Origin: Microbacterium natoriense | GTDB taxonomy: Bacteria > Actinomycetota > Actinomycetes > Actinomycetales > Microbacteriaceae | NCBI RefSeq assembly: GCF_030816295.1 | Contig: NZ_JAUSXV010000001.1 | Coordinates: 1,798,001-1,862,000, forward strand | Reading direction: 5' to 3' | Length of the DNA: 64,000 nt | Shown here: positions 8,624 through 20,020 of the stretch, in pieces | Layout of the letters: every line of letters begins with the position of its first letter | Numbering within the stretch: position 1 is the first letter of the stretch | The notes under the pieces: generated by a model | What the model was told of the DNA's origin: nothing | Databases searched by the model: none | Seen by the model: the letters and a program-made list of their open reading frames with translations, nothing else | Translations under genes and position numbers: made by a program

Positions 8624-9640
8624 ATGATCGACACACAGACGCAGATGGAATCCTCCGCGTCTGAGAAGAGCACCCGTACCGGAGCCGACCGCACGTCGGC
8701 TCCGGTACGGAGACCGCCGCGGGCCGACTGGCGCAAGCGCGGCGAGATCGCGCTCCTCTCAGGCCCCGCACTTCTCGTGTTCCTCGGCTTCGTCATCTTC
8801 CCGGTGATGATGGCCGCGTTCTACGGCTTCTTCAAGTGGAACGGCTTCGGCTGGCCCACCGAGTTCGTCGGACTCGACAACTACGTACTGATGCTGCAGG
8901 ATCAGACCTTCCGCGACGCGGTGGCGCACAACTTCGCGATCGTCGTGCTGTCCCTGGTCATGCAGGGGCCGATCGCCATCCTGTTCGCGCTCCTGCTGAA
9001 TCAGAAGATCCGCGGACGCTCGCTGATCCGCGTGCTGATCTTCACCCCGTACGTGATCGCCGAGGTGGTCGTCGGCACCGGGTGGAGCCTGATGCTCCAG
9101 GATGCCGGCGCGCTGAACTCCCTGCTCGAGAAGTGGGGCCTCGGCGCCCTGCAGAACTCGTGGATCGCCGATCCGTCGATCGCGATCTGGTCGCTCATGA
9201 TCATCATCACCTGGAAGTACATCGGCTTCGCCGTGATCCTCATGCTCGCGGGCATGCAGTCGATTCCGGAGGAGCTCTACGAGGCGGCCGCGATCGACGG
9301 CGCCGGGTTCTGGAAGACCCAGTGGAGCATCACGATGCCGCTGCTCGGACCCACGATCCGGATCTGGGCGTTCCTGTCGGTCATCGGCTCGCTGCAACTG
9401 TTCGACCTCGTCAACATCATCTGGGGTCAGTACATCGCGGCCACCGCCGGAACGTCGACCATGGCCACCTACATGTATCAGAACGGGCACCTGGCGGGGA
9501 ACTACGGCTACGGAAACGCCGTCGCCGTCATGCTCTTCCTCATCTCGCTCGTCGTGGCGCTGGTGTACCAGCGGTTCGTGCTGCGTCGAGACACCGAAGG
9601 CGCCCTCACGGGCGACAGCGGAAAGGCGCGCAGGCGATGA
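8624..9640 (+). CDS. ABC sugar transporter permease 1 (MalF type)
   Basis: 338-aa binding-protein-dependent permease with six membrane segments. The EAA loop reads EELYEAAAIDGAGFWKTQWSITMPLLGP, the ATPase docking site. A 40-residue charged cytoplasmic tail precedes the first segment (IALLSGPALLVFLGFVIFPV). It starts 8 bases after the binding-protein stop and overlaps the next permease by 4 bases. No ATPase gene is in the operon, so it probably uses a shared MsiK-like ATPase encoded elsewhere, as is common in actinobacteria. Confidence 0.94.
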   Translation: MIDTQTQMESSASEKSTRTGADRTSAPVRRPPRADWRKRGEIALLSGPALLVFLGFVIFPVMMAAFYGFFKWNGFGWPTEFVGLDNYVLMLQDQTFRDAVAHNFAIVVLSLVMQGPIAILFALLLNQKIRGRSLIRVLIFTPYVIAEVVVGTGWSLMLQDAGALNSLLEKWGLGALQNSWIADPSIAIWSLMIIITWKYIGFAVILMLAGMQSIPEELYEAAAIDGAGFWKTQWSITMPLLGPTIRIWAFLSVIGSLQLFDLVNIIWGQYIAATAGTSTMATYMYQNGHLAGNYGYGNAVAVMLFLISLVVALVYQRFVLRRDTEGALTGDSGKARRR

Positions 9641-10524
9641 CCGACACCCTCAAGACCTCGGTCGCGATCCCGGTCGCGACGATCCGCGGGCGGCGCAACG
9701 CCGCCGGCATCCGCTGGGGGAGCCCCGGCGTCTACCTGCTCGCTCTCGTCCTCATCACGATCTGCATCACGCCCGTGCTGTACATCGTGGTCGGAGGCTT
9801 CCGCACCAACTCGCAGATCACCGCCGACCCCTCGGCATGGCCGTCGCCGTGGGTGATCGCGAACTACACCGACGTGCTCGGCAGCGAGGCGTTCTGGAAC
9901 GCGATGCGCAACTCGGTGATCTCCGGCGTCGGCACGACGCTCGGCGCGGTCGTGCTCGGGGTGATGGCGAGCTATGTCATCGCCCGCTACGAGTTCAGCG
10001 GCAAGGCGGTGATGTACTCGCTGTTCGCGGCCGGACTGATGTTCCCTGTGACCGTCGCCATCACGCCGCTGTACCTGCTGATCCGCAATCTCGGACTCGT
10101 GAACAATCTGGCCGGCATCATCCTGCCCCAGATCGCGTTCGCGCTGCCGACCACGATCATCATCCTCGTGCCGTTCCTGAAGGCGATCCCGAAGGAGCTC
10201 GAAGAGGCGGCCTCGATCGACGGCGCATCGCGCCTCGGGTTCTTCTGGCGCATGGTGATCCCGCTGAGCCTGCCAGGTGTGATCACGGTCGGAATCCTCG
10301 CGTTCATCGGCGCGTGGAACGGCTACATGCTGCCGTTGTTCATCCTGAACGACCAGAGCCTGCTCACGCTGCCGCTGGGCGTGCAGAACTTCGCATCGCA
10401 GTACTCGGTCGACACGGCGCGCGTGCTCGCATACACCTCGCTGTCGATGCTGCCCGCGCTGGTCTTCTTCAGCCTGTTCGAGCGACGCATCGTCGGCGGA
10501 CTGACCGGAGCCGTCAAGGGCTGA
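9637..10524 (+). CDS. ABC sugar transporter permease 2 (MalG type)
   Basis: 295-aa partner permease, six membrane segments, EAA loop KELEEAASIDGASRLGFFWRMVIPL. The start ATG at 9637 overlaps the previous stop (ATGA), indicating translational coupling. C-terminal part LSMLPALVFFSLFERRIVGGLTGAVKG is typical for MalG/CUT1 permeases. Works as a heterodimer with the 8624-9640 product to import the sugar captured by the lipoprotein. Confidence 0.94.
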   Translation: MTDTLKTSVAIPVATIRGRRNAAGIRWGSPGVYLLALVLITICITPVLYIVVGGFRTNSQITADPSAWPSPWVIANYTDVLGSEAFWNAMRNSVISGVGTTLGAVVLGVMASYVIARYEFSGKAVMYSLFAAGLMFPVTVAITPLYLLIRNLGLVNNLAGIILPQIAFALPTTIIILVPFLKAIPKELEEAASIDGASRLGFFWRMVIPLSLPGVITVGILAFIGAWNGYMLPLFILNDQSLLTLPLGVQNFASQYSVDTARVLAYTSLSMLPALVFFSLFERRIVGGLTGAVKG

Positions 10525-10527
10525 CCC

Positions 10528-12855
10528 ATGCAGACATACACGGAGAAGACAGTGATCCCCGCTTTCCCCCAGGCATCGGCTCGGGTACAGGCGCTCCTGG
10601 CGCAGATGACGATCGAGGAGAAGGCCGCGCAGCTCGTCGGCTACTGGCTCGACCAAGGCGGCGAGGTCGTCGCTCCCATGCAGAGCGAGATGAGCGGATC
10701 CGCCCCCTCGGGCGCGCTGGCCGACATCACCAGGCATGGCATCGGCCACTTCACGCGGGTGTACGGCACAAGGCCGGTGGACCCTGCCGAGCGCGCGGCA
10801 TGGCTGTGGTCAGAGCAACGACGCCTGCAGACCGAGACGCGTCTGGGCATCCCCGCCCTCGTGCACGAGGAGTGCCTCACGGGTCTCGCGGCGTGGAAGG
10901 CCGCGACCTTCCCGACACCGCTCGCGTGGGGCGCCTCCTTCGACTCGGGCCTGGTGGAGGAGATGGCGCTCTCGATCGGCGACTCGATGCGCGAGCTCGG
11001 CATCCACCAAGGGCTCGCCCCGGTTCTCGACGTGATCCGCGATCCCCGTTGGGGCCGCGTCGACGAGTGCATCGCAGAAGATCCCTACGTGGTCGGCGTG
11101 CTCGGCACGGCCTATGTGAAGGGCCTCCAAGCGGCCGGCGTGCACGCGACCCTCAAGCACTTCGTCGGTTACGCCGGTTCGCGTGCGGGGCGCAACCACG
11201 CCCCGGTCTCGGCCGGACCCCGCGAAGTCGCCGATGTCTTCCTGCCGCCCTTCGAGATGGCGGTCATCGACGGGGGAGTGCGCTCCGTCATGAACTCTTA
11301 CGCGGAGATCGACGGCGTGCCGCTCGGCTCGAGCGCCGAGTACCTCACCGAGCTGCTGCGGGAGCGCTGGGGCTTCGACGGCGTCGTGGTCGCCGACTAC
11401 TTCGCCGTCGCCTTCCTCGAGATCATGCACCGCATCGCCTCCGACCGGGGTGAGGCGGCTCAGGCGGCGCTCACGGCGGGCATCGACGTCGAACTTCCCA
11501 CCGGGGACGCCTATCTCGAGCCGCTGATCGAGCGGGTCGGAGCAGGACTCTTCGACGAGGCCTTCATCGATCGCGCGGTTCTGCGCGTGCTCACGCAGAA
11601 AGAGGACCTCGGACTCCTCGAGGCGGGTGCCTTCGCGCAGGGCCCTCCCGCCGAGATCGACCTCGACTCGCCTCGTCATCGCGATATCGCGCGACGGCTC
11701 GCAGAGGAATCGGTCGTGCTGCTGTCGAACGACGGCGTGCTGCCGCTCACGGGAACCTCATCGACCGTCGCCGTGATCGGACCGAATGCCGATCGCGCCG
11801 AGGCGCTGATGGGCTGCTACTCGTTCGCGAACCATGTTCTCGCACATCATCCGGAGTACCCGATCGGCTTCGAGATCCCAACCGTCGCCGACGCCCTCAC
11901 CGCGGAGATGCCGGACGCGCGAGTGATCGGCGCCCGCGGCTGCGACGTCGAGGGTGACGACCGGTCGGGTTTCGCGGAGGCCGTGGATGCTGCCCGCGCC
12001 GCCGATGTCGCGATCGTCGTCGTGGGCGATCAGGCCGGACTGTTCGGTCGTGGCACGGTGGGTGAGGGCAACGACTCCGAGTCGCTCGAGCTGCCGGGCG
12101 TGCAGCGCGAACTGGTCGAGACGCTCATCGCCACCGGCACCCCGGTCGTCGTGGTCGCCCTCACCGGCCGCCCTTATGCGATCGGATGGGCGCTCGACGG
12201 CGAGCATCGTGCCGCTGCCGTGCTGCAGGCGTTCTTCCCCGGCGAGGAAGGGGGGTCCGCGCTCGCCGGAGTCATCACGGGCCGGGTGAATCCTTCGGGC
12301 CGGCTCCCGGTCTCGCTGCCGCGCTCCGCCGGCGCCCAGCCGTACTCCTACCTGCATCCGCGCCTTGGTGGGCCCTCGGACGTCACCGCGACCGATCCCA
12401 CACCCGTGCGCCCGTTCGGTTTCGGCCTGTCTTACACGACGTTCGTCCACGACCTGCTCGCGGTCGATGAAGAGGTCTCTGCGGGCGATGCCTTCCGCGC
12501 GGTCGTGCGCGTGACCAACACCGGCTCCGTGCCGGCTGATCACGTGCTCCAGCTGTACGGGCACGACGTCGTGGCATCCGTCACCCGCCCTGACGCGCAG
12601 CTGCTCGCGTTCCACCGTCTCACGCTCGACGCGGGCGAATCCGCCGACGTCGCGTTCAGCGTGCCGACACAGCGTTTCGCGTTCAGCGACCGATCGATGG
12701 TGCGCATCGTCGAGCCCGGCGATGTGCAGGTGTGGGTCGGTGCGGATGCCGCGACGGATGTCACTCGCCGCGCGGCCGTGCGGATCACGGGGGCCGCCCA
12801 TGCGCTGACGCCCGTGGACCCGCGGTCGGTGAGCTCCGAGGTCATCCCGGGATGA
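10528..12855 (+). CDS. Glycoside hydrolase family 3 (beta-glucosidase/beta-xylosidase type)
   Basis: 775-aa cytoplasmic GH3 enzyme (no signal peptide), with the complete two-domain core and a C-terminal fibronectin-III-like domain. Motifs: IPALVHEECLTG, DPRWGRVDECIAEDP, TLKHFVGY, RSVMNSYAEIDGVP, and WGFDGVVVADYFAV with the nucleophile Asp. The second domain has GDQAGLFGRGTVGEGNDSE. It should hydrolyse imported oligosaccharides from the non-reducing end. It starts 4 bases after the permease stop and overlaps the GH43 gene by 4 bases. Specificity between glucose, xylose and arabinose cannot be decided; the GH43 neighbour favours xylo-oligosaccharides. Confidence 0.93.
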   Translation: MQTYTEKTVIPAFPQASARVQALLAQMTIEEKAAQLVGYWLDQGGEVVAPMQSEMSGSAPSGALADITRHGIGHFTRVYGTRPVDPAERAAWLWSEQRRLQTETRLGIPALVHEECLTGLAAWKAATFPTPLAWGASFDSGLVEEMALSIGDSMRELGIHQGLAPVLDVIRDPRWGRVDECIAEDPYVVGVLGTAYVKGLQAAGVHATLKHFVGYAGSRAGRNHAPVSAGPREVADVFLPPFEMAVIDGGVRSVMNSYAEIDGVPLGSSAEYLTELLRERWGFDGVVVADYFAVAFLEIMHRIASDRGEAAQAALTAGIDVELPTGDAYLEPLIERVGAGLFDEAFIDRAVLRVLTQKEDLGLLEAGAFAQGPPAEIDLDSPRHRDIARRLAEESVVLLSNDGVLPLTGTSSTVAVIGPNADRAEALMGCYSFANHVLAHHPEYPIGFEIPTVADALTAEMPDARVIGARGCDVEGDDRSGFAEAVDAARAADVAIVVVGDQAGLFGRGTVGEGNDSESLELPGVQRELVETLIATGTPVVVVALTGRPYAIGWALDGEHRAAAVLQAFFPGEEGGSALAGVITGRVNPSGRLPVSLPRSAGAQPYSYLHPRLGGPSDVTATDPTPVRPFGFGLSYTTFVHDLLAVDEEVSAGDAFRAVVRVTNTGSVPADHVLQLYGHDVVASVTRPDAQLLAFHRLTLDAGESADVAFSVPTQRFAFSDRSMVRIVEPGDVQVWVGADAATDVTRRAAVRITGAAHALTPVDPRSVSSEVIPG

Positions 12856-14399
12856 CCCTGGTCCGCAACCCGATCCTGCCGGGCTGCCATCCCGATCCCT
12901 CGATCTGCCGGGTGGACGGCGAGTACTTCGTGGTCACCTCGTCGTTCGAGTACCTGCCAGGGCTCCCCATCCATCGGAGCACCGACCTCGCCCGCTGGGA
13001 GTTGATCGGTCACGCCGTCGACAGGCCGGGGATGCTCGACATGGCGGGCATGGCGTCGTCGAGCGGGCTCTACGCGCCCACGCTGCGCCACCATGACGGC
13101 CTCTTCTGGGTGATCTGCACGCTCGTCGACCAGAACGATCCGGCACGCGGTGGGAACTTCGTGATCACGGCGACCGACCCCGCAGGTCCCTGGAGCGAGC
13201 CGACGTGGCTGGGCGCCGACGGCATCGACCCCTCGCTCTTCTTCGACGACGACGGGAGGGCGTGGGTGCAGGGGACAAGGCTCGCCCGAAGTCCGCAGTG
13301 GCACGATCAGACCGAGATCTGGCTGCGCGAGTTCGATCCCGAGGCCAGGGCGCTCACCGGTCCCGAGCATGTGATCTGGCGGGGCGCGCTGATCGGGGCC
13401 GTCTGGGCCGAGGGGCCGCACCTGTACAAGGTCGACGGGCGTTATCACCTCGTCGCGGCGGAGGGCGGCACGGAGATGCATCATGCGGTCTCGGTGGCGC
13501 GGGCGGATGCCGTGACCGGACCTTACGTCGGGAACCCGGCGAATCCGGTGCTCAGCCACCGCCAGCTCGGTCGCACGGCGGACGTCGTCGCGGTCGGCCA
13601 CGCCGATCTCGTGCAGGCTGCTGACGACAGCTGGTGGGCCGTGCTTCTCGGCATGCGGCCGTATGGCGGGCTCCATGCGAATCTCGGGCGCGAGACGTTC
13701 CTGGTTCCGGTCGAGTGGGAAGACGGCTGGCCGGTCTTCGCGCCGGGAGAGGGGCGCGTACCGGACCAGGTCGAGGTGCCTTTCGCGGGCGAGGGGCGTC
13801 AGGAGCGCTCTGCGACGATCGCCCCGGACGACGGACGCTGGACCTCGGTGCGCGCGCTGCCGGGTGAGGTCGCCGATGCGGTGGACGGCGAGTGGCTGCT
13901 GCCGATCCGTCCGGAGGGGCCGACGGACCCGCAGCCGTTCGCGTTCCTCGGCGTCAGGCAGCAGCATCCGGATCTCGACTTCACTCTGAGGCTGTCCGGA
14001 CGGCTGGCCCCCGGCGAGGAGACCGGCTTGCTGATCCGGCAATCCGAGCGCGATCACGTGCGCCTGGCTGTACTCGGCGGGGGAGAAGCGGATGCTGCAC
14101 GGATCACGGCGACCCTAGTGCGTGCAGGCGAGTCGGCCGAGCAGGGGACGATCACGCTGACGGGTCCTCTGGCCGAGGGCGTCGAGCTGACGTGCCGGGC
14201 ACGAGGACAGGACTACGAACTGCTCGCAGGCGTCGAAGGATCACAGCCGTTGCGCGTCGCGACGGTCGACGGCACGAGCCTCGACTCCTTCTCGTCCGGA
14301 GGATTCCTCGGTCTGTGGCTCGGCGCGTACGCCACGAGCGTCGCAGCGGAGACCGACAGCGTCATCCGTGTCGCGCGCGTCGAGTACCACCCGCGCTGA
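12852..14399 (+). CDS. Glycoside hydrolase family 43 (beta-xylosidase/arabinosidase type)
   Basis: 515 aa, cytoplasmic. An N-terminal five-bladed propeller has the expected acidic triad: base Asp in GCHPDPSICRVDGEYFVV, Asp in DGIDPSLFFDDDGRAW, and acid Glu in AEGPHLYKVDGRYHLV. A C-terminal beta-sandwich (TGLLIRQSERDHVRLAVL; SGGFLGLWLGAYATS) is typical of the xylosidase branch. I start it at the ATG at 12852 (MTLVRNPILPG), which forms an ATGA overlap with the GH3 stop. It is the last gene of the operon, and 7 bases separate it from the convergent thiE. Confidence 0.94.
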   Translation: MTLVRNPILPGCHPDPSICRVDGEYFVVTSSFEYLPGLPIHRSTDLARWELIGHAVDRPGMLDMAGMASSSGLYAPTLRHHDGLFWVICTLVDQNDPARGGNFVITATDPAGPWSEPTWLGADGIDPSLFFDDDGRAWVQGTRLARSPQWHDQTEIWLREFDPEARALTGPEHVIWRGALIGAVWAEGPHLYKVDGRYHLVAAEGGTEMHHAVSVARADAVTGPYVGNPANPVLSHRQLGRTADVVAVGHADLVQAADDSWWAVLLGMRPYGGLHANLGRETFLVPVEWEDGWPVFAPGEGRVPDQVEVPFAGEGRQERSATIAPDDGRWTSVRALPGEVADAVDGEWLLPIRPEGPTDPQPFAFLGVRQQHPDLDFTLRLSGRLAPGEETGLLIRQSERDHVRLAVLGGGEADAARITATLVRAGESAEQGTITLTGPLAEGVELTCRARGQDYELLAGVEGSQPLRVATVDGTSLDSFSSGGFLGLWLGAYATSVAAETDSVIRVARVEYHPR

Positions 14400-14406
14400 G
14401 CGGGCG

Positions 14407-15090
14407 TCAGCGCAGCCGCGCGCGCAGCGATGCGGCCGCCCCGGCGGGATCGAGTGCCTCGGTCACCGCCCGCACGACGACGATGCGTGACGAACCGGCC
14501 TCGACGACCTCGTCGAGGCGAGGACCTTCGTCGATGCCGCCGATAGCGAACCAGGGCCGGCTCGTCCCGGATGCGGCGACCGCGCGCAGGGGACCCGTGC
14601 CGATCGCCGCGCGTCCGGGCTTCGTCGGCGTCTCCCACACCGGGCCGACGCAGAAGTAGTCGAGGGCGGTGTCGGCGTCCGCCTCCGCGGCCTGTGCGAT
14701 CGAATGCGTCGACCGCCCGATGATCACGTCGTCGCCGAGCAGCCGCCGTGCCTGCGCGGTGGTCAGATCGCCCTGACCGATGTGGAACACGTCGGCGCCG
14801 ACGAGAGCGGCGACGTCGGCGCGGTCGTTCACCGAGAACAGCTTTCCGTGTCTGCGCGCGACGGCGGCGAGGATCTCGAGCGCCTCGATCTCGGCGCGGG
14901 CTTCGAGGTCCTTGTCACGCAGCTGGATGATGTCGACCCCGCCCGCGTAGGCCGCATCGAGGAACTCCTCGAGGTCGCCGGTCGCCGTGCGAGCGGTCGT
15001 GCAGACGTACAGCCGTGCTGCGTCGAGCAGGGCGAGGCGCTCCTCGCGGGTCGGGCGGGGTGCGTCGACGAGGGGGAGAAGCGCGGTCAT
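14407..15090 (-). CDS. thiE: Thiamine phosphate synthase
   Basis: Joins HMP-pyrophosphate and thiazole phosphate into thiamine monophosphate. 227 aa TIM barrel with [66 protein letters not shown] and [18 protein letters not shown]. The ATG at 15090 starts [13 protein letters not shown]; an in-frame ATG 135 bases upstream would read through the riboswitch in reverse and is rejected. It is divergent from thiO and convergent with the GH43 gene. The TPP riboswitch next to it points the other way, so its own control is not visible. Confidence 0.96.
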   Translation of the reverse strand: MTALLPLVDAPRPTREERLALLDAARLYVCTTARTATGDLEEFLDAAYAGGVDIIQLRDKDLEARAEIEALEILAAVARRHGKLFSVNDRADVAALVGADVFHIGQGDLTTAQARRLLGDDVIIGRSTHSIAQAAEADADTALDYFCVGPVWETPTKPGRAAIGTGPLRAVAASGTSRPWFAIGGIDEGPRLDEVVEAGSSRIVVVRAVTEALDPAGAAASLRARLR

Positions 15091-15103
15091 AGCCCTAGAG
15101 TAG

Positions 15104-15186
15104 AGGGGTCCGCGGGAGCCCACAGGGGCTGAGAGGGCCACGTGCCGACCGCTGAACCTGAAACGGATAATGCCGTCGTAGGAAAG
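15104..15186 (+). promoter_or_regulatory. TPP (THI-element) riboswitch
   Basis: The leader of thiO carries the conserved TPP aptamer core. GGGGCTGAGAGGGCC occurs around 15125-15139, then CGCTGAACCTG (15150-15160), GGATAATGCCG and GTAGGAAAGGG ending about 15188, directly before the ATG at 15194. With this spacing the ribosome-binding region (GGAAAGGG) is part of the aptamer's closing stem, so TPP binding would most likely block translation initiation of thiO and reduce the operon thiO-thiS-thiG-thiF. Aptamer recognition is firm; the mechanism is inferred. Confidence 0.95.
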
Positions 15187-15193
15187 GGCACGC

Positions 15194-16377
15194 ATGCGCA
15201 TCGCTGTGATCGGCGCCGGGATCATCGGTCTGGCGACCGCCGAGGAACTGGTCGTGCGGGGCCACGAGGTGACGGTCTTCGACCCTGAACCTGCCCGCGG
15301 CGCGAGCCTCGCCGCCGCCGGGATGCTCGCTCATGCCGCCGAGATGGCATGGGGGCAGGACGCGCTGACTCCGCTCATGCAGGCATCGGCCGAGAAGTAC
15401 CCGTCTTTCGTCGAGCGTCTGTCGGCGACGAGCGGGCGATCGCTCGGGCACCGCACGGACGGGACGCTCTCGGTCGGCGTGGATGGCGCGGACCGTGAGG
15501 CGCTCGGCGCCGCGGCCGAGCTTCAGCGCACGCAGGGGCACCGGGCTGAACGGCTGACGGGCACGGCCGCTCGCGACCTCGAACCGGCGCTCGGCCCCGC
15601 CGTCACCTCTGCCGTGTTCACTCCGGACGACCATCAGATCGATCCGCGGCAGCTCGCAGCGGCGCTCCTCGACCTCCTCGGCGACCGCGTCCGCAGAGAG
15701 GCCGTGACCGCGGTGACCCGGACGCTCGAGGGAGCCAGCGGTCTGCTGTCGGCATCCGGCGAGCATCACCGCGCGGACGTCGTCATCGTGGCCGCCGGCC
15801 TCGGGGCGGCCCTGATCGGCGGCATCCCCGCGCTCCCGCTCCGGCCCGTGTGGGGCGACGTCCTCCGCCTGCGCGTCCCGCCGGCGCTGCGTCCGCTGAT
15901 CACGCGCACCGTCCGTGCGCAGGTGCGGAGGCGTGCTGTGTACCTCGTCCCGCGGGACGACGGCACGATCGTGCTCGGAGCCTCCGTGCGGGAGGGCGGC
16001 GTCGAGGGAGTGCACGCGGGGTCCGTGCTCGCCCTGCTTCGCGACGCCGACACGGTCGTCCCCGGCGTGAGCGAGTGCGAGATCGTCGAGATGCTCGCAC
16101 GTCCTCGCCCGGGGAGCCCCGATGCCGTGCCGCTTCTCGGCGTCGTCGAGGAAGGCGTGCTCGTCGCCACGGGGTTCGACCGGCACGGAGTGCTGCTCGC
16201 TCCTCTGGCGGCGGCGGTCGCATCGGATCTGGCCGAGGGGCGCCCGATCGACGAGAACCTCCGGTCCGCCATGAACCCGTGGCGCTTCACGGCCGCCACG
16301 GCGGGCGGACCGCGAGAGGCCGCCGCCTGGACACCTCCCGCTGTCGTCGACCTCGTCGGCGCCCGACCGAAAGGCTC

Positions 16378-16381
<4 letters not shown>
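15194..16381 (+). CDS. thiO: Glycine oxidase ThiO
   Basis: FAD enzyme oxidising glycine to iminoglycine, the nitrogen donor for the thiazole ring in aerobic bacteria. 395 aa with N-terminal dinucleotide fold [44 protein letters not shown], and the D-amino-acid-oxidase-type C-terminus ([17 protein letters not shown]). First gene after the TPP riboswitch and ribosome site GGAAAGGG. Overlaps thiS by 4 bases. Confidence 0.94.
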
Positions 16382-18636
<2,255 letters not shown>

Positions 18637-18663
<27 letters not shown>

Positions 18664-19887
18664 ATCGAAGTCCTCTAGATCGCGCAACCGACGCACGACG
18701 CTGAACCTGATGACGACGGGACCGATCAGCAGCACGAACGCCGAGGCGAGCAGCACGGCGCGACTTCCCACGTGTGCGGCGAGGATCCCGGCAGCGAGCG
18801 ATCCGAGCGGGATCATGCTCCACGACGCGAACCGCACGGTGGCCATGACGCGGGAGAGCAGTTCGGGAGGGCTGGCCACCTGCCGGTAGGTGCGTGTCAC
18901 GACGCTTCCCGGTACCACCGACGCTGCGAAGACCATCGTGCCGACGGCGAAGCACATCCACCCCGTCGCCCCCTCGCCAGCAGGGATGAGCAGTGCTCCG
19001 ACGAAGCCGACGAGGCCGCCGAACAGCAGTATTCTCGCGGAGCCGAACCGACGCACCAACCACGGAGTGGCCGCCGCCGCGAGCAGCGAGCCGACGCCAT
19101 CGGCCGCGAGCAGCACACCGACCATGGCTGGTGGGGCGTCGAGGTCGCGAACCAGGTAGAGGGCGAACAGTCCAGCCTGAACGCCGCACACCAGGTTGAC
19201 GACGCAGGCCCACCACATACCGGGTGCCATCACGGGGTGCCGCACCACGAACCGCCAGCCCTCTGCGATCATCTGCCCCATCCCCGGACGAGCATCGGCG
19301 TCACCGAGAGCAGGCTCGCGACGTTCGGGGAGTCGTCGAAGCAGCACGGCCGACACGACGTACGACACAGCGTCGACCAGCAACGCGGGGACAGCGCCCA
19401 CGGCCTGCACCAGCAGGCCGGCGACGGACGGTCCGCCGAGCTGAGTGGCGGCCTGGGTTCCGGACACCAGGCTGTTGCGATTCGTCAGCTCGTGCTTCGG
19501 CACGACGGACGGCAGGAAGGTGGTGTTGGCGGTGAAGAAGAACACCTCCGCGACGTTGACCACGAGCGCAGCCACTACGAGGTGGACGAGTTTCAGCTCT
19601 CCAAGCCACCAGATGAGCGGGACGGCGAGCATCGCTGCGGCCCGCACCAGGTCGGCGGCCACCTGAGTGGCGCGCAGTGGCAACCTGTGCACGATCGCTC
19701 CGGCGGGCAGACCGAGCAGCGCCCAGGCGAGGTATGACGATGCGGCCAGCAGCCCGGTCTCGATAGGACCCACGTCCAGCACGGTCACGGCCGCCAGCGG
19801 CAGCGCGACCGTCGTGACGGCGGTGCCGACGCCGCTCGTGGTGCTCGCAGCCCAGTATGTCCAGAACGGGTGTGCGCTCGTGGCCAC
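18637..19887 (-). CDS. MFS transporter, exporter type
   Basis: 416 aa, about 12 membrane segments, MFS_3-like (WTYWAASTTSGVGTAVTTVALPLAAV; AWALLGLPAGAIVHRLPLRATQV). Substrate unknown. It is transcribed divergently from the HxlR-peroxiredoxin fusion, with the perfect palindrome at 19941-19977 between them. This suggests the fusion regulates this exporter, possibly as a detoxification pair for a reactive or redox-cycling compound. The C-terminal coding end overlaps moeZ by 27 bases. Confidence 0.87.
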
Positions 19888-19940
19888 CGGCCACCTCCTC
19901 CGCTGGTGTGACGACGCCGCGAATAGTCGGAGAGGCGTCG

Positions 19941-19977
19941 TCGTGATGTAAGTTCCAGAATGGAACTTACATCACGA
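19941..19977. promoter_or_regulatory. Perfect 17-bp-arm palindrome between MFS gene and HxlR fusion
   Basis: TCGTGATGTAAGTTCCA (19941-19957) and TGGAACTTACATCACGA (19961-19977) are exact inverse complements around a central GAA. It lies 54 bases from the MFS start and 44 from the regulator start. The GTAAGTTCCA/TGGAACTTAC core has the look of an HxlR-type operator, so the neighbouring HxlR domain is the obvious ligand. The sequence as RNA would also form a strong hairpin in the leader of either gene, which I regard as secondary. Confidence 0.85.
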
Positions 19978-20020
19978 GCCGGGGTGGACGCACCCCTGGG
20001 CTCTGCGAGAGGATGACCTC

